NCBI GenBank assembly: GCA_015493525.1
Contig: WGCY01000053.1
Coordinates: forward strand, 62,001 to 126,000
DNA: 64,000 nucleotides
Direction of reading: 5' to 3'
Origin: Bacteroidales bacterium
GTDB lineage: Bacteria; Bacteroidota; Bacteroidia; Bacteroidales; F082
Part shown: piece after piece, positions 43,672-53,382 of the stretch
Numbering within the stretch: the first letter of the stretch is position 1
Layout of the letters: every line of letters starts with the position of its first letter
Made by a program: the position numbers and the translations under genes
The notes under the pieces: generated by a model
What the model was told of the DNA's origin: nothing
What the model saw: the letters and a program-made list of their open reading frames with translations, nothing else
Databases searched by the model: none

Positions 43672-45189
43672 TTAAAACGGACTTTCTTCATTATCAGTAT
43701 TCATACGGGAGGGAATGGTGCGGATGCCATCTCCGGGATCATCCTGATAAGCATCATTTGTTCCGTCAGGAGCAGACGATTCCATCTCTTCAAATTTGGC
43801 AAAACGGTCAATAAATTGTAACCGTACATTGGCGGTGGGGCCGTTTCTGTGCTTGGCAATAATAATCTCAGCCTTCCCTTTGGAAGTGTTTCCATCTTCA
43901 AATTGTTCAATGCCGTAATATTCGGGACGATAGATAAACATGACGATATCCGCATCCTGCTCAATAGCTCCCGATTCACGCAAGTCGGACAAAATAGGCC
44001 TTCTGGAACCACCCGGCCTGGTTTCCACTGCACGGCTCAGCTGCGAAAGGGTCAGCACCGGAACGTTGAGCTCTTTTGCCAAAGCTTTCAACGAACGTGA
44101 AATGGAACTGATTTCCTGCTCACGGTTCCCCCGGTTGTCGCGCCCCAGCGTCATAAGCTGAAGATAATCGACAAAAACCATCTGAATGTCATGCTGTTGC
44201 TTTAACCGGCGACATTTGGCACGCAACTCAAAGATGGAGAGGGCAGGGGTGTCGTCTATAAAAATCTTGGCATCGGTAAGGGAATGAATCTTTGAATTCA
44301 GCTGATGCCACTCATATTCGGCCAGATCACCTTTCTTCAGTTTGGAAGCAGGCAACTCGGTTTCGCTGGAGATAAGCCGCGTAACCAACTGAACAGCCGA
44401 CATTTCCAAAGAAAAAACAGCTACCGGTTTCTCAAACCTGACGGCAATGTTTCTGGCCATGGAGAGGGCAAAAGCCGTTTTTCCCATAGCTGGTCGTGCG
44501 GCAAGTATAATCAAATCGGACTTTTGCCATCCGGATGTAACCCTGTCCAATGCAGCATAACCAGAGGGTACCCCCCTGAAATAGGCATCGGAATTTTTGG
44601 CACTTTCTATGTCTGCAATGGCTTGTGTAATTAAAGAAGGCATGTCCGCAAAATTGCGCCTTAAGTTGGCTTCCGAGACACTGAAAAGTCCCTGTTCGGC
44701 CTTGTCCAGCAAATCGAAAACATCCGTCGTGTCCTCGTAGGCATCTTTTATGATATCGGAAGAAATGGTAATCAACTCCCGCTGAATATGCTTCTGTATA
44801 AGGATACGGGCATGATATTCCACATTGGCCGAAGAGGCAATCCGGCTGGTAAGCATGGTGATATAATAAGGCCCGCCCACCATTTCCAGTTCACCCTCGT
44901 TCTTCAGCTCGTTGGTTACGGTCAGAATATCCACAGGTTCCGATTTGGCAAACAAGCGTAAAATGGCCGCAAAAATCTTTTGATGTACCTCTTTATAAAA
45001 TACTTCCGGTTTCAGAATGTCAATAACGGCAGAAACGGCATCTTTTTCCAGCATCATGGCCCCGAGGACGGCCTCTTCAAGGTCCGTAGCCTGAGGCGGC
45101 ACTTTGCCATGCTCAAGGTAACTGCTGCTTACTTTCTGAGGTGTAAAACTTTTTTTAGTTTTTGGTTTCGTTTCGCCCTGTTTTTCCAT
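43672..45189 (-). CDS. dnaB: Replicative DNA helicase DnaB
   Basis: The 505-residue protein has the DnaB N-terminal domain (LEEAVLGAMMLEKDAVSAVI) and the RecA-like C-terminal domain with Walker A (ARPAMGKTAFALSMA), Walker B (MVFVDYLQLM) and LSQLSRAVETR with the arginine finger. It unwinds the duplex at the replication fork. There is no intein. It lies 33 bases after the DUF2779 gene and 33 bases before the DUF6263 gene. Confidence 0.97.
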   Translation of the reverse strand: MEKQGETKPKTKKSFTPQKVSSSYLEHGKVPPQATDLEEAVLGAMMLEKDAVSAVIDILKPEVFYKEVHQKIFAAILRLFAKSEPVDILTVTNELKNEGELEMVGGPYYITMLTSRIASSANVEYHARILIQKHIQRELITISSDIIKDAYEDTTDVFDLLDKAEQGLFSVSEANLRRNFADMPSLITQAIADIESAKNSDAYFRGVPSGYAALDRVTSGWQKSDLIILAARPAMGKTAFALSMARNIAVRFEKPVAVFSLEMSAVQLVTRLISSETELPASKLKKGDLAEYEWHQLNSKIHSLTDAKIFIDDTPALSIFELRAKCRRLKQQHDIQMVFVDYLQLMTLGRDNRGNREQEISSISRSLKALAKELNVPVLTLSQLSRAVETRPGGSRRPILSDLRESGAIEQDADIVMFIYRPEYYGIEQFEDGNTSKGKAEIIIAKHRNGPTANVRLQFIDRFAKFEEMESSAPDGTNDAYQDDPGDGIRTIPSRMNTDNEESPF

Positions 45190-45222
45190 TGTTCAAAAAT
45201 ACAAATTGAAGAGGTTATGCGG

Positions 45223-46665
45223 TCAATTGTTCATAAATATTTTCAGGAAATTTGCGAAATCAGACTGGAACTTTAGCATTTTGTTAAGAAATTCATTCGT
45301 TTCTCTTTGTAATTCCGAAAAATCAGGGTTTGGTTCAAATAGTTTTTGTTGCCATTTCATGCCTAAAAGTGCCGGGTCCAGTCCGGGGTTTTTCTCATTC
45401 ATAAAGATTTCGGCAACATGTTGCGGCGAATAATCACCCCTTATAATATAATGGAACAGAAGCCCTTTATCAAAGAGTTCCTTCATGTCGATCAATTTCT
45501 CACTGGCCACTTTTATTAAGTCGGTATTGTCCGTTTCCCTTAAATAATTCATTACATCACTCTTGTCATAAACAATTATGGCATAATTATTTGACAAAAG
45601 TTTTCTAAAATAGGCTTCAAATGCATCCGGCGGATCCTTTTCCTGAATAAAAAATGTCGTATTTTCTGAGATACCCTTTATATTTCCCGTTATCGATGCC
45701 ACCGGAATCCGTTGATAAGGTTTGGTGTTTTTGAGAAAAGGCACCGCCGGCCTCAGGAAGAAGAAAGAGGCCATCACCGGAGATGACAAGTGTTCTGTTA
45801 CAAAGGCATTTATCTTTTCTTTGTCCGCGACTATTTCCCTGTTTTTGGCCGATGTAACCTGTACCTTTTGCAGGGGGGGCAGGTTTAAGGTTTCTATTTC
45901 AGCCGGCTGGTCTTCGCCGGCATAATAACGGGAAAACCGCTCGTTTTCATCAAAAGCATCCAGATAAAGCAGGCTGTTTTCCGCTACTTTCTTCCAGCAA
46001 TGGTTAGTGAAATCGCAGGGATAAGGGTTCCGGCAACGGGTGCCAATGGCTATCTTAGGAGAAGATGCAGCATTCAGGGCTTCCTTTGACTTCTCAATTT
46101 GCCCTTTGATGTATGGCTGTCTGGCTTTTACCTCCTCCACCACGCTCTGTTTGACAAATAGCTGGTCAATATCAAGCACTTCCCCCCGCTTATAATCCGC
46201 ATTGATATAAATGAGGAAAAAGTCCTCCAGCCCGACACCCGAATGGGTGATGACGTAATACTGGAAAGCAGCATCCAGTAGAAATGTCTCCGATATCTTC
46301 ACGGAACTTTTTACCTCATAGGCAAGCCAGCCCTTGTTGCCTTTTACCAGGATGTCCAGCAACACCAGCAACCGGTCATACTGGAATGTGGCTTCATACA
46401 GCGTGTTATGGCTGTTGTGGAGAATACTGTCCATGGTCTCCGCGACTTTTTTGCGATAAAGGGCCGGCGAGTGCGGTTTCATGTCCGTTCCTCCGGGAAA
46501 AAGCTGCTGCGCCAACAACCCGACATCCGTGCCCCGTTTGAAAACAGCCCGTTGCGCATCGCTGAGCCGGTTACGTAAATAGGGACGTTTCTTATTGAGG
46601 TACAACGACTTGAGGCATTGTGTGCCACGGATAAAGGTCGATTTTGATAAAATATGTTTTTCCAT
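45223..46665 (-). CDS. DUF2779 protein, Cas4/PD-(D/E)XK nuclease-like with Fe-S type cysteines
   Basis: From Met at 46665 the protein has 480 residues. It begins LSKSTFIRGTQCLKSLYLNK, as in Cas4/AddB-type nucleases where an N-terminal Cys joins an Fe-S cluster. A PD-(D/E)XK-like stretch follows (LDILVKGNKGWLAYEVKSSV with Asp, Glu and Lys). Cys-rich GTRCRNPYPCDFTNHC completes the candidate cluster. The C-terminal half matches DUF2779. No CRISPR genes are present, so a repair or resection role is more likely. It lies 33 bases upstream of dnaB and 59 downstream of a PolB-like exonuclease gene. Confidence 0.78.
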   Translation of the reverse strand: MEKHILSKSTFIRGTQCLKSLYLNKKRPYLRNRLSDAQRAVFKRGTDVGLLAQQLFPGGTDMKPHSPALYRKKVAETMDSILHNSHNTLYEATFQYDRLLVLLDILVKGNKGWLAYEVKSSVKISETFLLDAAFQYYVITHSGVGLEDFFLIYINADYKRGEVLDIDQLFVKQSVVEEVKARQPYIKGQIEKSKEALNAASSPKIAIGTRCRNPYPCDFTNHCWKKVAENSLLYLDAFDENERFSRYYAGEDQPAEIETLNLPPLQKVQVTSAKNREIVADKEKINAFVTEHLSSPVMASFFFLRPAVPFLKNTKPYQRIPVASITGNIKGISENTTFFIQEKDPPDAFEAYFRKLLSNNYAIIVYDKSDVMNYLRETDNTDLIKVASEKLIDMKELFDKGLLFHYIIRGDYSPQHVAEIFMNEKNPGLDPALLGMKWQQKLFEPNPDFSELQRETNEFLNKMLKFQSDFANFLKIFMNN

Positions 46666-46724
46666 AAAAATTGTCGGGCTAAAACTTTGCCATGAATGGT
46701 TTTCCTCTTTTTCTGCCGTCAGCC

Positions 46725-47435
46725 TCACGAGAAAACGACAAACTCCTCTTTTACCAACGGCAGTCCCTGATAACGGCGGAAAAGCTGAAGCGTAGTGAGT
46801 ACATCTTTCTGACAGTAGGTTGCAATACGTTCCAGGTCTTTGTCTTCCCAATATACTTTGGCCACTTCGCTGCCATCAATGTCATCCTTTGGCGTGGGAA
46901 TGTCAAAAATGGCAGCCAACAGCTCCAGCGAGGTATAGTGTTTATAGTCTCCAAACTTCCACAATTCCAGTGTGTCCAGATGCCGAATTTCCCAGGGCTT
47001 TTTCCCGGCAAGGTCTAAAATGGAAGGCAGTGTAATGCCGTTAACCAGCATACGCCGCGCAAGATAGGGGAAGTCAAATTCCTTGCCATTGTGCCCGCAC
47101 AACAACGAATCGGCCCTGTTGTAATGCTTTGTCAGCAGTTGGGCAAACTCTTCCAGCAGGATCTTCTCATCATCACCATAAAAAGATTTCAGGCGCACCT
47201 CGTTGCCGTTCATAAAACCGCAGGAAACACAAACAATTTTCCCAAATTCAGCATAAATGCCAGCCCGTGGATAAAGATCAGAAGGGGTGAGGTCTTCACC
47301 AAGGTATTTTAGTTTTGTCGCTTTTTTCGTCCATAATTTTTGAAACTTTTCGGGTACCGCATCAAAATCCGGGTAGGCGGGGACTGTTTCAATATCCAGA
47401 AACAGAATGTTTTCCAGCGATAAATTGTTAAGCAT
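46725..47435 (-). CDS. Predicted 3'-5' exonuclease related to the PolB exonuclease domain
   Basis: At 236 residues it has the DnaQ-like motifs of PF10108: ExoI LFLDIETVPAYPDF, ExoII SLLCGHNGKEFDFPYLARR, and ExoIII with IATYCQKDVLTTLQLF. The catalytic Asp and Glu residues are intact. The family is a stand-alone proofreading-like exonuclease with no known substrate. It is first of a minus-strand run with the Cas4-like protein and dnaB. Confidence 0.9.
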   Translation of the reverse strand: MLNNLSLENILFLDIETVPAYPDFDAVPEKFQKLWTKKATKLKYLGEDLTPSDLYPRAGIYAEFGKIVCVSCGFMNGNEVRLKSFYGDDEKILLEEFAQLLTKHYNRADSLLCGHNGKEFDFPYLARRMLVNGITLPSILDLAGKKPWEIRHLDTLELWKFGDYKHYTSLELLAAIFDIPTPKDDIDGSEVAKVYWEDKDLERIATYCQKDVLTTLQLFRRYQGLPLVKEEFVVFS

Positions 47436-47592
47436 GGTTTTCGTATTTTTCTTTGAGCAAGATACGAAGATTTTCTTTTGCCCTGCAGGGTAATAAGACC
47501 GTAATACACGAATGAAAATTTACGCCATGATTTGTGGCAGGAACCAGCAGGATTATTGTGAATTTCTTCGGGCTAAATTTTACCTTTGCCGA

Positions 47593-48261
47593 ATGAAAAA
47601 AACAGCTCCCATTGAGACCAGGGATGGCTCCCATACGCTTTTTAATGAAAAGGCGGGCGAACATTACCACTCTGTGTTTGGGGCTGTTCAGGAATCGGAG
47701 CATATTTTCATCAGGGCAGGGTTGGATGCCTGTCATCCGGCACCGGAAACGCTGCAGGTACTTGAAATAGGCTTTGGGACGGGCCTGAATGCCTTGCTGA
47801 GCATGCAATGGGCAGAAAAACACGGCCAATCCATCCGGTATCTCGGTCTTGAAGCTTTTCCACTTTCACAGAAACAGTTGGAACCGTTAAACTATCCTGA
47901 TATGCTTTCAACGGACAAAAGCCTCTTTATGAAAATGCACGACAGCCCTGTAGTGCGGCAGCTATCCCTTCATTTTGCCCTGCAGGTTTTGCATGAAAAG
48001 TTTCAGGACTTTTCAGCGGACAACAGTACTTTTCACGTGGTGTTTTTTGATGCTTTTTCGCCGGACAGCCAGCCTGAGATGTGGACTGTGGAAGGTTTTA
48101 GGAAGTTATACAACGCATTGGTACCGGATGGGATTCTGGTAACTTATTCCTGCAAAGGCGATGTAAAACGTGCATTGAAAGCAGCAGGTTTCAGCCTGGA
48201 GAAATTACCCGGGCCTCCCGGCAAGCGTGAGTTCCTGAGGGCTTTTGCCGTAAAGAAATAG
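47593..48261 (+). CDS. mnmD: tRNA (mnm5s2U34) methyltransferase MnmD
   Basis: From this start it has 222 residues. It opens MKKTAPIETRDGSHTLFNEKAG, as in Bacteroidota MnmD, and has SAM motif I (VLEIGFGTGLNALL) and the DUF752 motif VVFFDAFSPDSQPEMW. The FAD-dependent MnmC2 domain of E. coli MnmC is absent. It converts nm5U34 to mnm5U34 on tRNA. A TACCTTTGCC box at 47581-47590 sits only two bases before the ATG, so either the mRNA is leaderless or the box is not used. MnmE is at 13.4 kb. Confidence 0.88.
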   Translation: MKKTAPIETRDGSHTLFNEKAGEHYHSVFGAVQESEHIFIRAGLDACHPAPETLQVLEIGFGTGLNALLSMQWAEKHGQSIRYLGLEAFPLSQKQLEPLNYPDMLSTDKSLFMKMHDSPVVRQLSLHFALQVLHEKFQDFSADNSTFHVVFFDAFSPDSQPEMWTVEGFRKLYNALVPDGILVTYSCKGDVKRALKAAGFSLEKLPGPPGKREFLRAFAVKK

Positions 48262-48383
48262 CAACCGTTTTGATTTTGGCTATTCTTTATTGGAATTTAT
48301 TTGTCTTTTAAGATTTGAATTTTGGAACTTCTTGCCAAACAAAACACAAATTTTAAAAGTTAAAGTGTAACGTTCCAACCTCC

Positions 48384-48439
48384 CAACGCCTAACACCTAA
48401 CGCCATAACCCCTAACTCCTTAACGCCTAACTTATTAAC
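48384..48439. repeat. Degenerate short direct repeats (TAACGCCTAAC-like)
   Basis: A ~55-base low-complexity tract is made of 7-12-base variants of CCTAAC / AACGCC between mnmD and the acylphosphatase gene. No coding potential or stable hairpin is seen. It lies in the 193-base gap (48262-48454) between convergent genes. Confidence 0.5.
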
Positions 48440-48454
48440 TTCAAGCTTCAGCCC

Positions 48455-48727
48455 TTACCTGATTTCAAACTCCCTGTACCCCCGGGGCGGGATTTCCTGT
48501 TTTTCCACTTTGCCGACCCGCGCCCAGGAAGGGCCTTCCCCGCACCAGAGGGTAAATTGCTCCAGGTTCTCCGGCCATCCTTCCGCTTCAATATAAACAC
48601 TGCCATCCGGACGGTTTCTGACATAGCCGGTAATTCCCAGTTCTTCCGCTTTTTTCTGGGCATAATACCGAAACCCAACACCCTGTACGCGACCGAAAAC
48701 CTGAAGAATAACCGCCTTTTTATCCAT
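48455..48727 (-). CDS. acyP: Acylphosphatase
   Basis: At 90 residues this is the standard size. It has the signature VFGRVQGVGFRYYAQ with catalytic Arg20 and, in the second motif, GYVRNRPDGSVYIEAEG with Asn38. It hydrolyses acyl phosphates in the cytoplasm. The C-terminal WARVGKVE strand is intact. It is separated from the large secreted protein by a 369-base gap. Confidence 0.95.
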   Translation of the reverse strand: MDKKAVILQVFGRVQGVGFRYYAQKKAEELGITGYVRNRPDGSVYIEAEGWPENLEQFTLWCGEGPSWARVGKVEKQEIPPRGYREFEIR

Positions 48728-49096
48728 TTTGGAACAATTATATTATTTAAAACAGTTCTTAATTACGAAATAAATTTCATGGTTCAAAAATAGAAATAAA
48801 ATTTCATAACGTATATAATATTCCTGTTAACAGCCCGATACGTATGATTTGCTTTCATAATAACTCATTAAAAATAAAAATATTAGCATTGATAGTATAG
48901 AGATATCGAAACAACATCGAAATATCCCGACACATTCATAGTATGAATAATTTCGGAAACATAGCTTGATTTACCTGAAGAAAAAATGATAAACTTTTGA
49001 GAAATTAAAATAAATTAACATACACAACCGGATGATTTTTATTATATTTACCCCATCGAATTATGAAATTATTAATAAACATTAAATTTTAAATCC
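48728..49096. promoter_or_regulatory. Divergent intergenic region before the type IX cargo gene
   Basis: This 369-base AT-rich gap lies between acyP (minus) and the 1211-residue protein (plus). On the minus strand TATTTTTG (complement of 48785-48792) is a good -7 candidate for acyP. On the plus strand TATATTTA (49043-49050) is one base from consensus, 47 bases before the ATG. I saw no gene or strong hairpin. Confidence 0.35.
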
Positions 49097-52000
49097 ATGA
49101 AAAGAAAATTACTATTTACAAAATTAGCAACAATTCTTTTATTGATGCTGGTGAGTGCGTATAGCTTTGCGGATGCTACACTCATTATTTCAAAAGTTGT
49201 GGATCCCAAAGATCATTATCAGGGACGGTTCGTGCAATTGTATAATCTTAGCAATGCCGATATTGACTTGGCAGCAGGAAACTGGTACCTTGTAAAACAG
49301 TCTAATGGAAAAACGCTGTATGATGTTCAGCTAAAGGGTACAATTGCAGCCGGTGGCATTTTTCTTATTGCTACTGACAGTACTGATTTTAATACTTATT
49401 ATGGCTTTTATCCCAATATGATGAGTAAACAGATTAACGGGAACGGGGACGATGGCTACTTCCTTTATCAAGGAGGAGGTAACGCCTCCGGGACCATGGT
49501 CGACGCCTATGGAGTAATGAACGAAGATGGTACGGGTAAGGCCTGGGAATATAAAGATGGAATGGCTGTTAGGAATGCTAGTGTCAACGTTCCCAACACC
49601 ACATGGACAGCTTCGGAATGGACCATTACCCGCCCGGCCAATGTAGCTGACATGAACCCGGCACATTTTACGCACGGAGCTGACACACAGGCCCCCACAT
49701 GGGGCTCGGGCGCACCTGCCGTTTTGCATGTAGAAGATACACATGCCCTTTTAAGTGCTAAATTAGACGAGAAAGGAACGGTTTATTATATCGTAGTACC
49801 TCATGGAAGCGATGGCGCCAATATTGATCAGGTAAAAGCCGGGAAAGATTATGGTTCGGTTACGGTGGTTGCTTCGGGAACCATCGATGTTACTGCACCG
49901 GATAAGATATTCTACGGTTCTGTCTCCGGACTGACCGCCAGTACTTCATACGACGTTGATCTGGTAGCAGAGGACTTGTCGGGAAACACGCAAACATCCA
50001 TAGCAGGTCTTGCTTTAAATACTACAGCGGCCCGCTCGTTGACCATGACCAAACCGGCAAAAAATGACAGTTTCAATTTGGGAGATACTTTAAAAGTGGC
50101 CTGGACTTCTGCAAATATTGACAGCCTTGCCGTCAGCGTGTCACCGATTGGCTCCATGGTAAATGTGGTCATGACGATAGGAACTGTAAAAGCTTCGGAT
50201 GGCGCGTTTAATTTTGCCATTCCCAAAACAGCCCAGCCCGGAGATTATACCCTGACTATTTCCGACTTATACGATACTAGTTTTAAAGCAGCTGTTTCTC
50301 CCATTTCAGTGGTGAACAACCGCAGCTTGCAATTAACTGCCCCCAAGGATAACGATACTGTTTACGTTGGCGATACGGCTGTTTTTACATGGACATCCAG
50401 TAATGTTGGCAGTGTGCTCATAGGTGCCTATCTAAGCCAGGGCGGGCCCGGTGATACCGGCGGTTATGTTATGCTTACCGGAGACCCTGACCATTTTGAA
50501 CCTTCCTATTTTAAACCGGTTGCAGCCGATAAGGGTGTTTTCAAATTTTTCCTGCCTCCTGATATCGGCGGCAGCATCAAGCTGGACTCCGTTATCATCT
50601 GGGATGCAGTCGATATTTCTGAACATTATGGAGATCCTTCCAAGATTCATTTTAAAAGTTATGCTGCACCGGTATTTATCGTGGATACATTGCCCATGGG
50701 TATTACGCATTCCATGCCTGCTTTCGGTATGACCGGTTTTATGCCTACCGGGCACTTCGATGCGGATTTTAGCTGCGATTCCATTATTCGCGGCACCGGT
50801 AACCTCTATTTGAAAAAAGCGGATGGTACCGTTGTTCAGACAATTAGTGCTGCCGATATTAGTATAAATGGAAGCCATATTGATTTCCAGCCGAAGCAAC
50901 CTTTGATGCCCGGAGAGGCTTATTATATTCAGATAGATTCCGGATTTGTAAAATGTGCCGATGGCAGCCAAACCTACAAGGGATTGCCGGCAAACAAATG
51001 GACTTTTACCGTGGCTGCCAGTTCGCTCTATTTCTCTGAGTACATCGAAGGTTCCAGTAACAACAAAGCGTTAGAGATTTTCAATCCCACGAACGCAGAT
51101 GTAAACCTGGATGATTATATCATTGCCGGTTCTTATAACGGACATGGAATCAATTATGACGGAGATGTTTATCATTTCCCAAAAGGGTATGTATTAAAAG
51201 CGGGCGAAGTTTTCGTTTTGGCAAACAGCCAGTCCAGCCCGGATATTCTTGCCCATACTAACGATACGGTGGCCTTTAACGAAGGCGGTTACGTTTGTGG
51301 CTTCAACGGGGATGATGCCCGCGTCCTGATTAAAGTGGTAAACGACAATGGACATGGCGGCGACTGGATGTGGGTCGATGCCATTGGCAACCCGTGGCAA
51401 GACCCGAGCACCGTATGGGATGTGGCCGGTGTTTCTGCTGCCACCAAAGACCATACGCTGCTGAGGAAACGTTCCGTTAAATTAGGCAATAGCGGCGATT
51501 GGGGCCGGTCGTCCGGTACAAATAAGGACAATTCCGAATGGATTGTGAAAGACAAAGATTATTTTGGAAATATTGGGATGCCCACACCCATGCCTTTCAA
51601 TGGCATTACAGTTAACTTTAATGTAGACATGCATTATGCCAAGAATTTTGATCCAAAGAAAGACAGTGTGATCATGGCTGGTAATTTCCCCGGTGCTGTC
51701 TGGAACCAACCGGGAGACAATCCCAAACTGAGAATGTCGGATGCCGATAGCAACATGATTTATTCCCTTACCCTGCATATTGACACCACGGCCATGGAAC
51801 TTCAATACAAATACTTCATCAATGCCGGATGGGGTGGTGGCGAATGGGATGGCGGTGATAACCGGAAAGTCCATTTGTCGGGTGACACGACACTAAATGA
51901 CATCTTTGGTTATATTGACAACAAACTGCCGGCCCTTGACCTGCCGTTCAGTGAGGACTTTACCGGTGTTACCTCCGATGACCCCCTGGCCTTAACGGGA

Positions 52001-52732
52001 TGGATTAATGTAAACCTGGCCGACAGTGCCAACAGGCTGTGGATTGGAAAAGTGTACAAAGGCAACGGCTATGCCCAGTTCTCTTCGTATAAGTCTACTT
52101 CACCCCACGGTGACACTGCCTGGCTGATCACGCCTGCCCTCAACATGGACAATACGACGAATGAAATGCTGTCGTTTGATATTAATGTGGGATACTGGAC
52201 ACATGAGGGCTTGCATGTTTTGGTCTCCACTGATTTCGACCAAACCAAAGAAGGTATTTACGATGCTAAGTGGACCGATATCACTTCTGACTTTACTATT
52301 CCGAAAGAGCCGACAACGGGTTACGGTACTTTTGCCCCTGCCGGAAGTGCTAATCTTTCTTCTTATACCGGCCGGCTGAATATCGCTTTTGTTTACACCG
52401 GCGATGTTGCCAGCGGTAAAACCACTACTTACCAGATTGACAATGTAAAAGTAGAAGGTACCACCGGTATCCGGAACCCGGAAATGTCCGATAAGGTCGA
52501 GTTGTATCCGAATCCCGGAAACGGCCGGTTCCACATGGCCCTGAACGGTACCCTGAAAGGTGCTGTGAGCATGCGCATTGTGGACATTACCGGACGGGTC
52601 GTTCTGGAGAAGAAGTTTGACCATATTCCTTCCACTGTCTCAGTGGATATCAGTACACAACCTTCCAACATGTACTTCATTACATTAAGTGATGGACACA
52701 ACATGATTGTGAAGAAATTCATGAAACGTTAG
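49097..52732 (+). CDS. Large secreted multidomain protein with lamin-tail domains and type IX sorting signal
   Basis: The 1211-residue protein has a signal peptide (~1-26). A lamin-tail (LTD) domain at ~27-190 (VQLYNLSNADIDL) is followed by Ig-like segments at ~314 and ~409, each starting 'TxPxxxDxxxxGD', an SbsA-like Ig segment (~535-640) and a second LTD (~644-830, SEYIEGSSNNKALEIFNP). Next is a carbohydrate-binding-like beta domain (~836-940), a choice-of-anchor/MAM-like domain (~952-1125, SEDFTGV ... ITPALNMDN) and a C-terminal type A sorting domain (~1134-1211, LYPNPGNGRFHMAL ... IVKKFMKR). It should be exported by the type IX system and released or anchored at the surface. No catalytic motif is visible. 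A terminator follows. Confidence 0.88.
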   Translation: MKRKLLFTKLATILLLMLVSAYSFADATLIISKVVDPKDHYQGRFVQLYNLSNADIDLAAGNWYLVKQSNGKTLYDVQLKGTIAAGGIFLIATDSTDFNTYYGFYPNMMSKQINGNGDDGYFLYQGGGNASGTMVDAYGVMNEDGTGKAWEYKDGMAVRNASVNVPNTTWTASEWTITRPANVADMNPAHFTHGADTQAPTWGSGAPAVLHVEDTHALLSAKLDEKGTVYYIVVPHGSDGANIDQVKAGKDYGSVTVVASGTIDVTAPDKIFYGSVSGLTASTSYDVDLVAEDLSGNTQTSIAGLALNTTAARSLTMTKPAKNDSFNLGDTLKVAWTSANIDSLAVSVSPIGSMVNVVMTIGTVKASDGAFNFAIPKTAQPGDYTLTISDLYDTSFKAAVSPISVVNNRSLQLTAPKDNDTVYVGDTAVFTWTSSNVGSVLIGAYLSQGGPGDTGGYVMLTGDPDHFEPSYFKPVAADKGVFKFFLPPDIGGSIKLDSVIIWDAVDISEHYGDPSKIHFKSYAAPVFIVDTLPMGITHSMPAFGMTGFMPTGHFDADFSCDSIIRGTGNLYLKKADGTVVQTISAADISINGSHIDFQPKQPLMPGEAYYIQIDSGFVKCADGSQTYKGLPANKWTFTVAASSLYFSEYIEGSSNNKALEIFNPTNADVNLDDYIIAGSYNGHGINYDGDVYHFPKGYVLKAGEVFVLANSQSSPDILAHTNDTVAFNEGGYVCGFNGDDARVLIKVVNDNGHGGDWMWVDAIGNPWQDPSTVWDVAGVSAATKDHTLLRKRSVKLGNSGDWGRSSGTNKDNSEWIVKDKDYFGNIGMPTPMPFNGITVNFNVDMHYAKNFDPKKDSVIMAGNFPGAVWNQPGDNPKLRMSDADSNMIYSLTLHIDTTAMELQYKYFINAGWGGGEWDGGDNRKVHLSGDTTLNDIFGYIDNKLPALDLPFSEDFTGVTSDDPLALTGWINVNLADSANRLWIGKVYKGNGYAQFSSYKSTSPHGDTAWLITPALNMDNTTNEMLSFDINVGYWTHEGLHVLVSTDFDQTKEGIYDAKWTDITSDFTIPKEPTTGYGTFAPAGSANLSSYTGRLNIAFVYTGDVASGKTTTYQIDNVKVEGTTGIRNPEMSDKVELYPNPGNGRFHMALNGTLKGAVSMRIVDITGRVVLEKKFDHIPSTVSVDISTQPSNMYFITLSDGHNMIVKKFMKR

Positions 52733-52750
52733 TTTCTGAATTTGACAATA

Positions 52751-52785
52751 AAAAAGGTCATCCGCCTCTGGCTGATGACCTTTTT
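52751..52785 (+). terminator. Terminator of the large secreted protein gene
   Basis: The 12-base arms AAAAAGGTCATC and GATGACCTTTTT, with an 11-base loop, lie 18 bases after the stop and just before the convergent hypothetical gene. Confidence 0.88.
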
Positions 52786-52805
52786 TATTGATAATAGAAT
52801 TCAGG

Positions 52806-53372
52806 TTAATAAAGCTGCCGGGCAACCCAATCGTTCAACCGCTCAAAAAGCTGTTGGGGCAACAACCGCCGCCAGGGCAATTCATCAAATTCACCCCCGA
52901 AAATCAAGTACTGGTCAATATTCGATTCCTTGAATTCTTCTTTTACATGTTGACGGAAATTAATCCCAATTATCCAGCCATCATCAAGGTTATCAAACCA
53001 TTCGGCAAAATAATCATCCGTATCGGAATGAAAATCCAGCACATTCTCACCAATCAGGATAAAGTAATTTATACCCTGTTCCAAAAGTTCTTCAATAACA
53101 TTCCTGTACAGATACATCACATCGTTATACAAAATGTCGTTCCACTCGCCAAACAGCTCAATGATGGCGTAATGTTGTTCGTATTGTGCAAACAACAGTT
53201 TCAGATAAAGCGTCCGTGAGCCAAAATGATCCCATTGCGGATGGATATAATGATCGTAAATGGCATGTTCAAAATAGATTTCGCTGTTTTGCTTCCCAAA
53301 AAAGGGTGAACGGTCATCCTCAGAAGCAATATAAAGCTCACGCCAATTGTAAAAAGGTTCCAGACTGTGCAT
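52806..53372 (-). CDS. Conserved hypothetical protein
   Basis: From Met at 53372 the protein has 188 residues. It is strongly acidic and aromatic (LEPFYNWRELYIASEDDRSPF; SDTDDYFAEWFDNLDDGWI), with no signal peptide or membrane segment. The in-frame extension upstream to 53432 overlaps fluC and looks non-coding. I do not recognise a family with certainty, though it looks like a conserved Bacteroidota protein. It is 10 bases after fluC on the same strand and probably in that operon. Confidence 0.72.
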   Translation of the reverse strand: MHSLEPFYNWRELYIASEDDRSPFFGKQNSEIYFEHAIYDHYIHPQWDHFGSRTLYLKLLFAQYEQHYAIIELFGEWNDILYNDVMYLYRNVIEELLEQGINYFILIGENVLDFHSDTDDYFAEWFDNLDDGWIIGINFRQHVKEEFKESNIDQYLIFGGEFDELPWRRLLPQQLFERLNDWVARQLY

Positions 53373-53382
53373 GGTAATTAAA

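Noticed and set aside
46666-46851. Extended N-terminus of the DUF2779 protein
   Set aside because: It overlaps the exonuclease gene; the family's conserved start (LSKSTF) follows Met at 46665.
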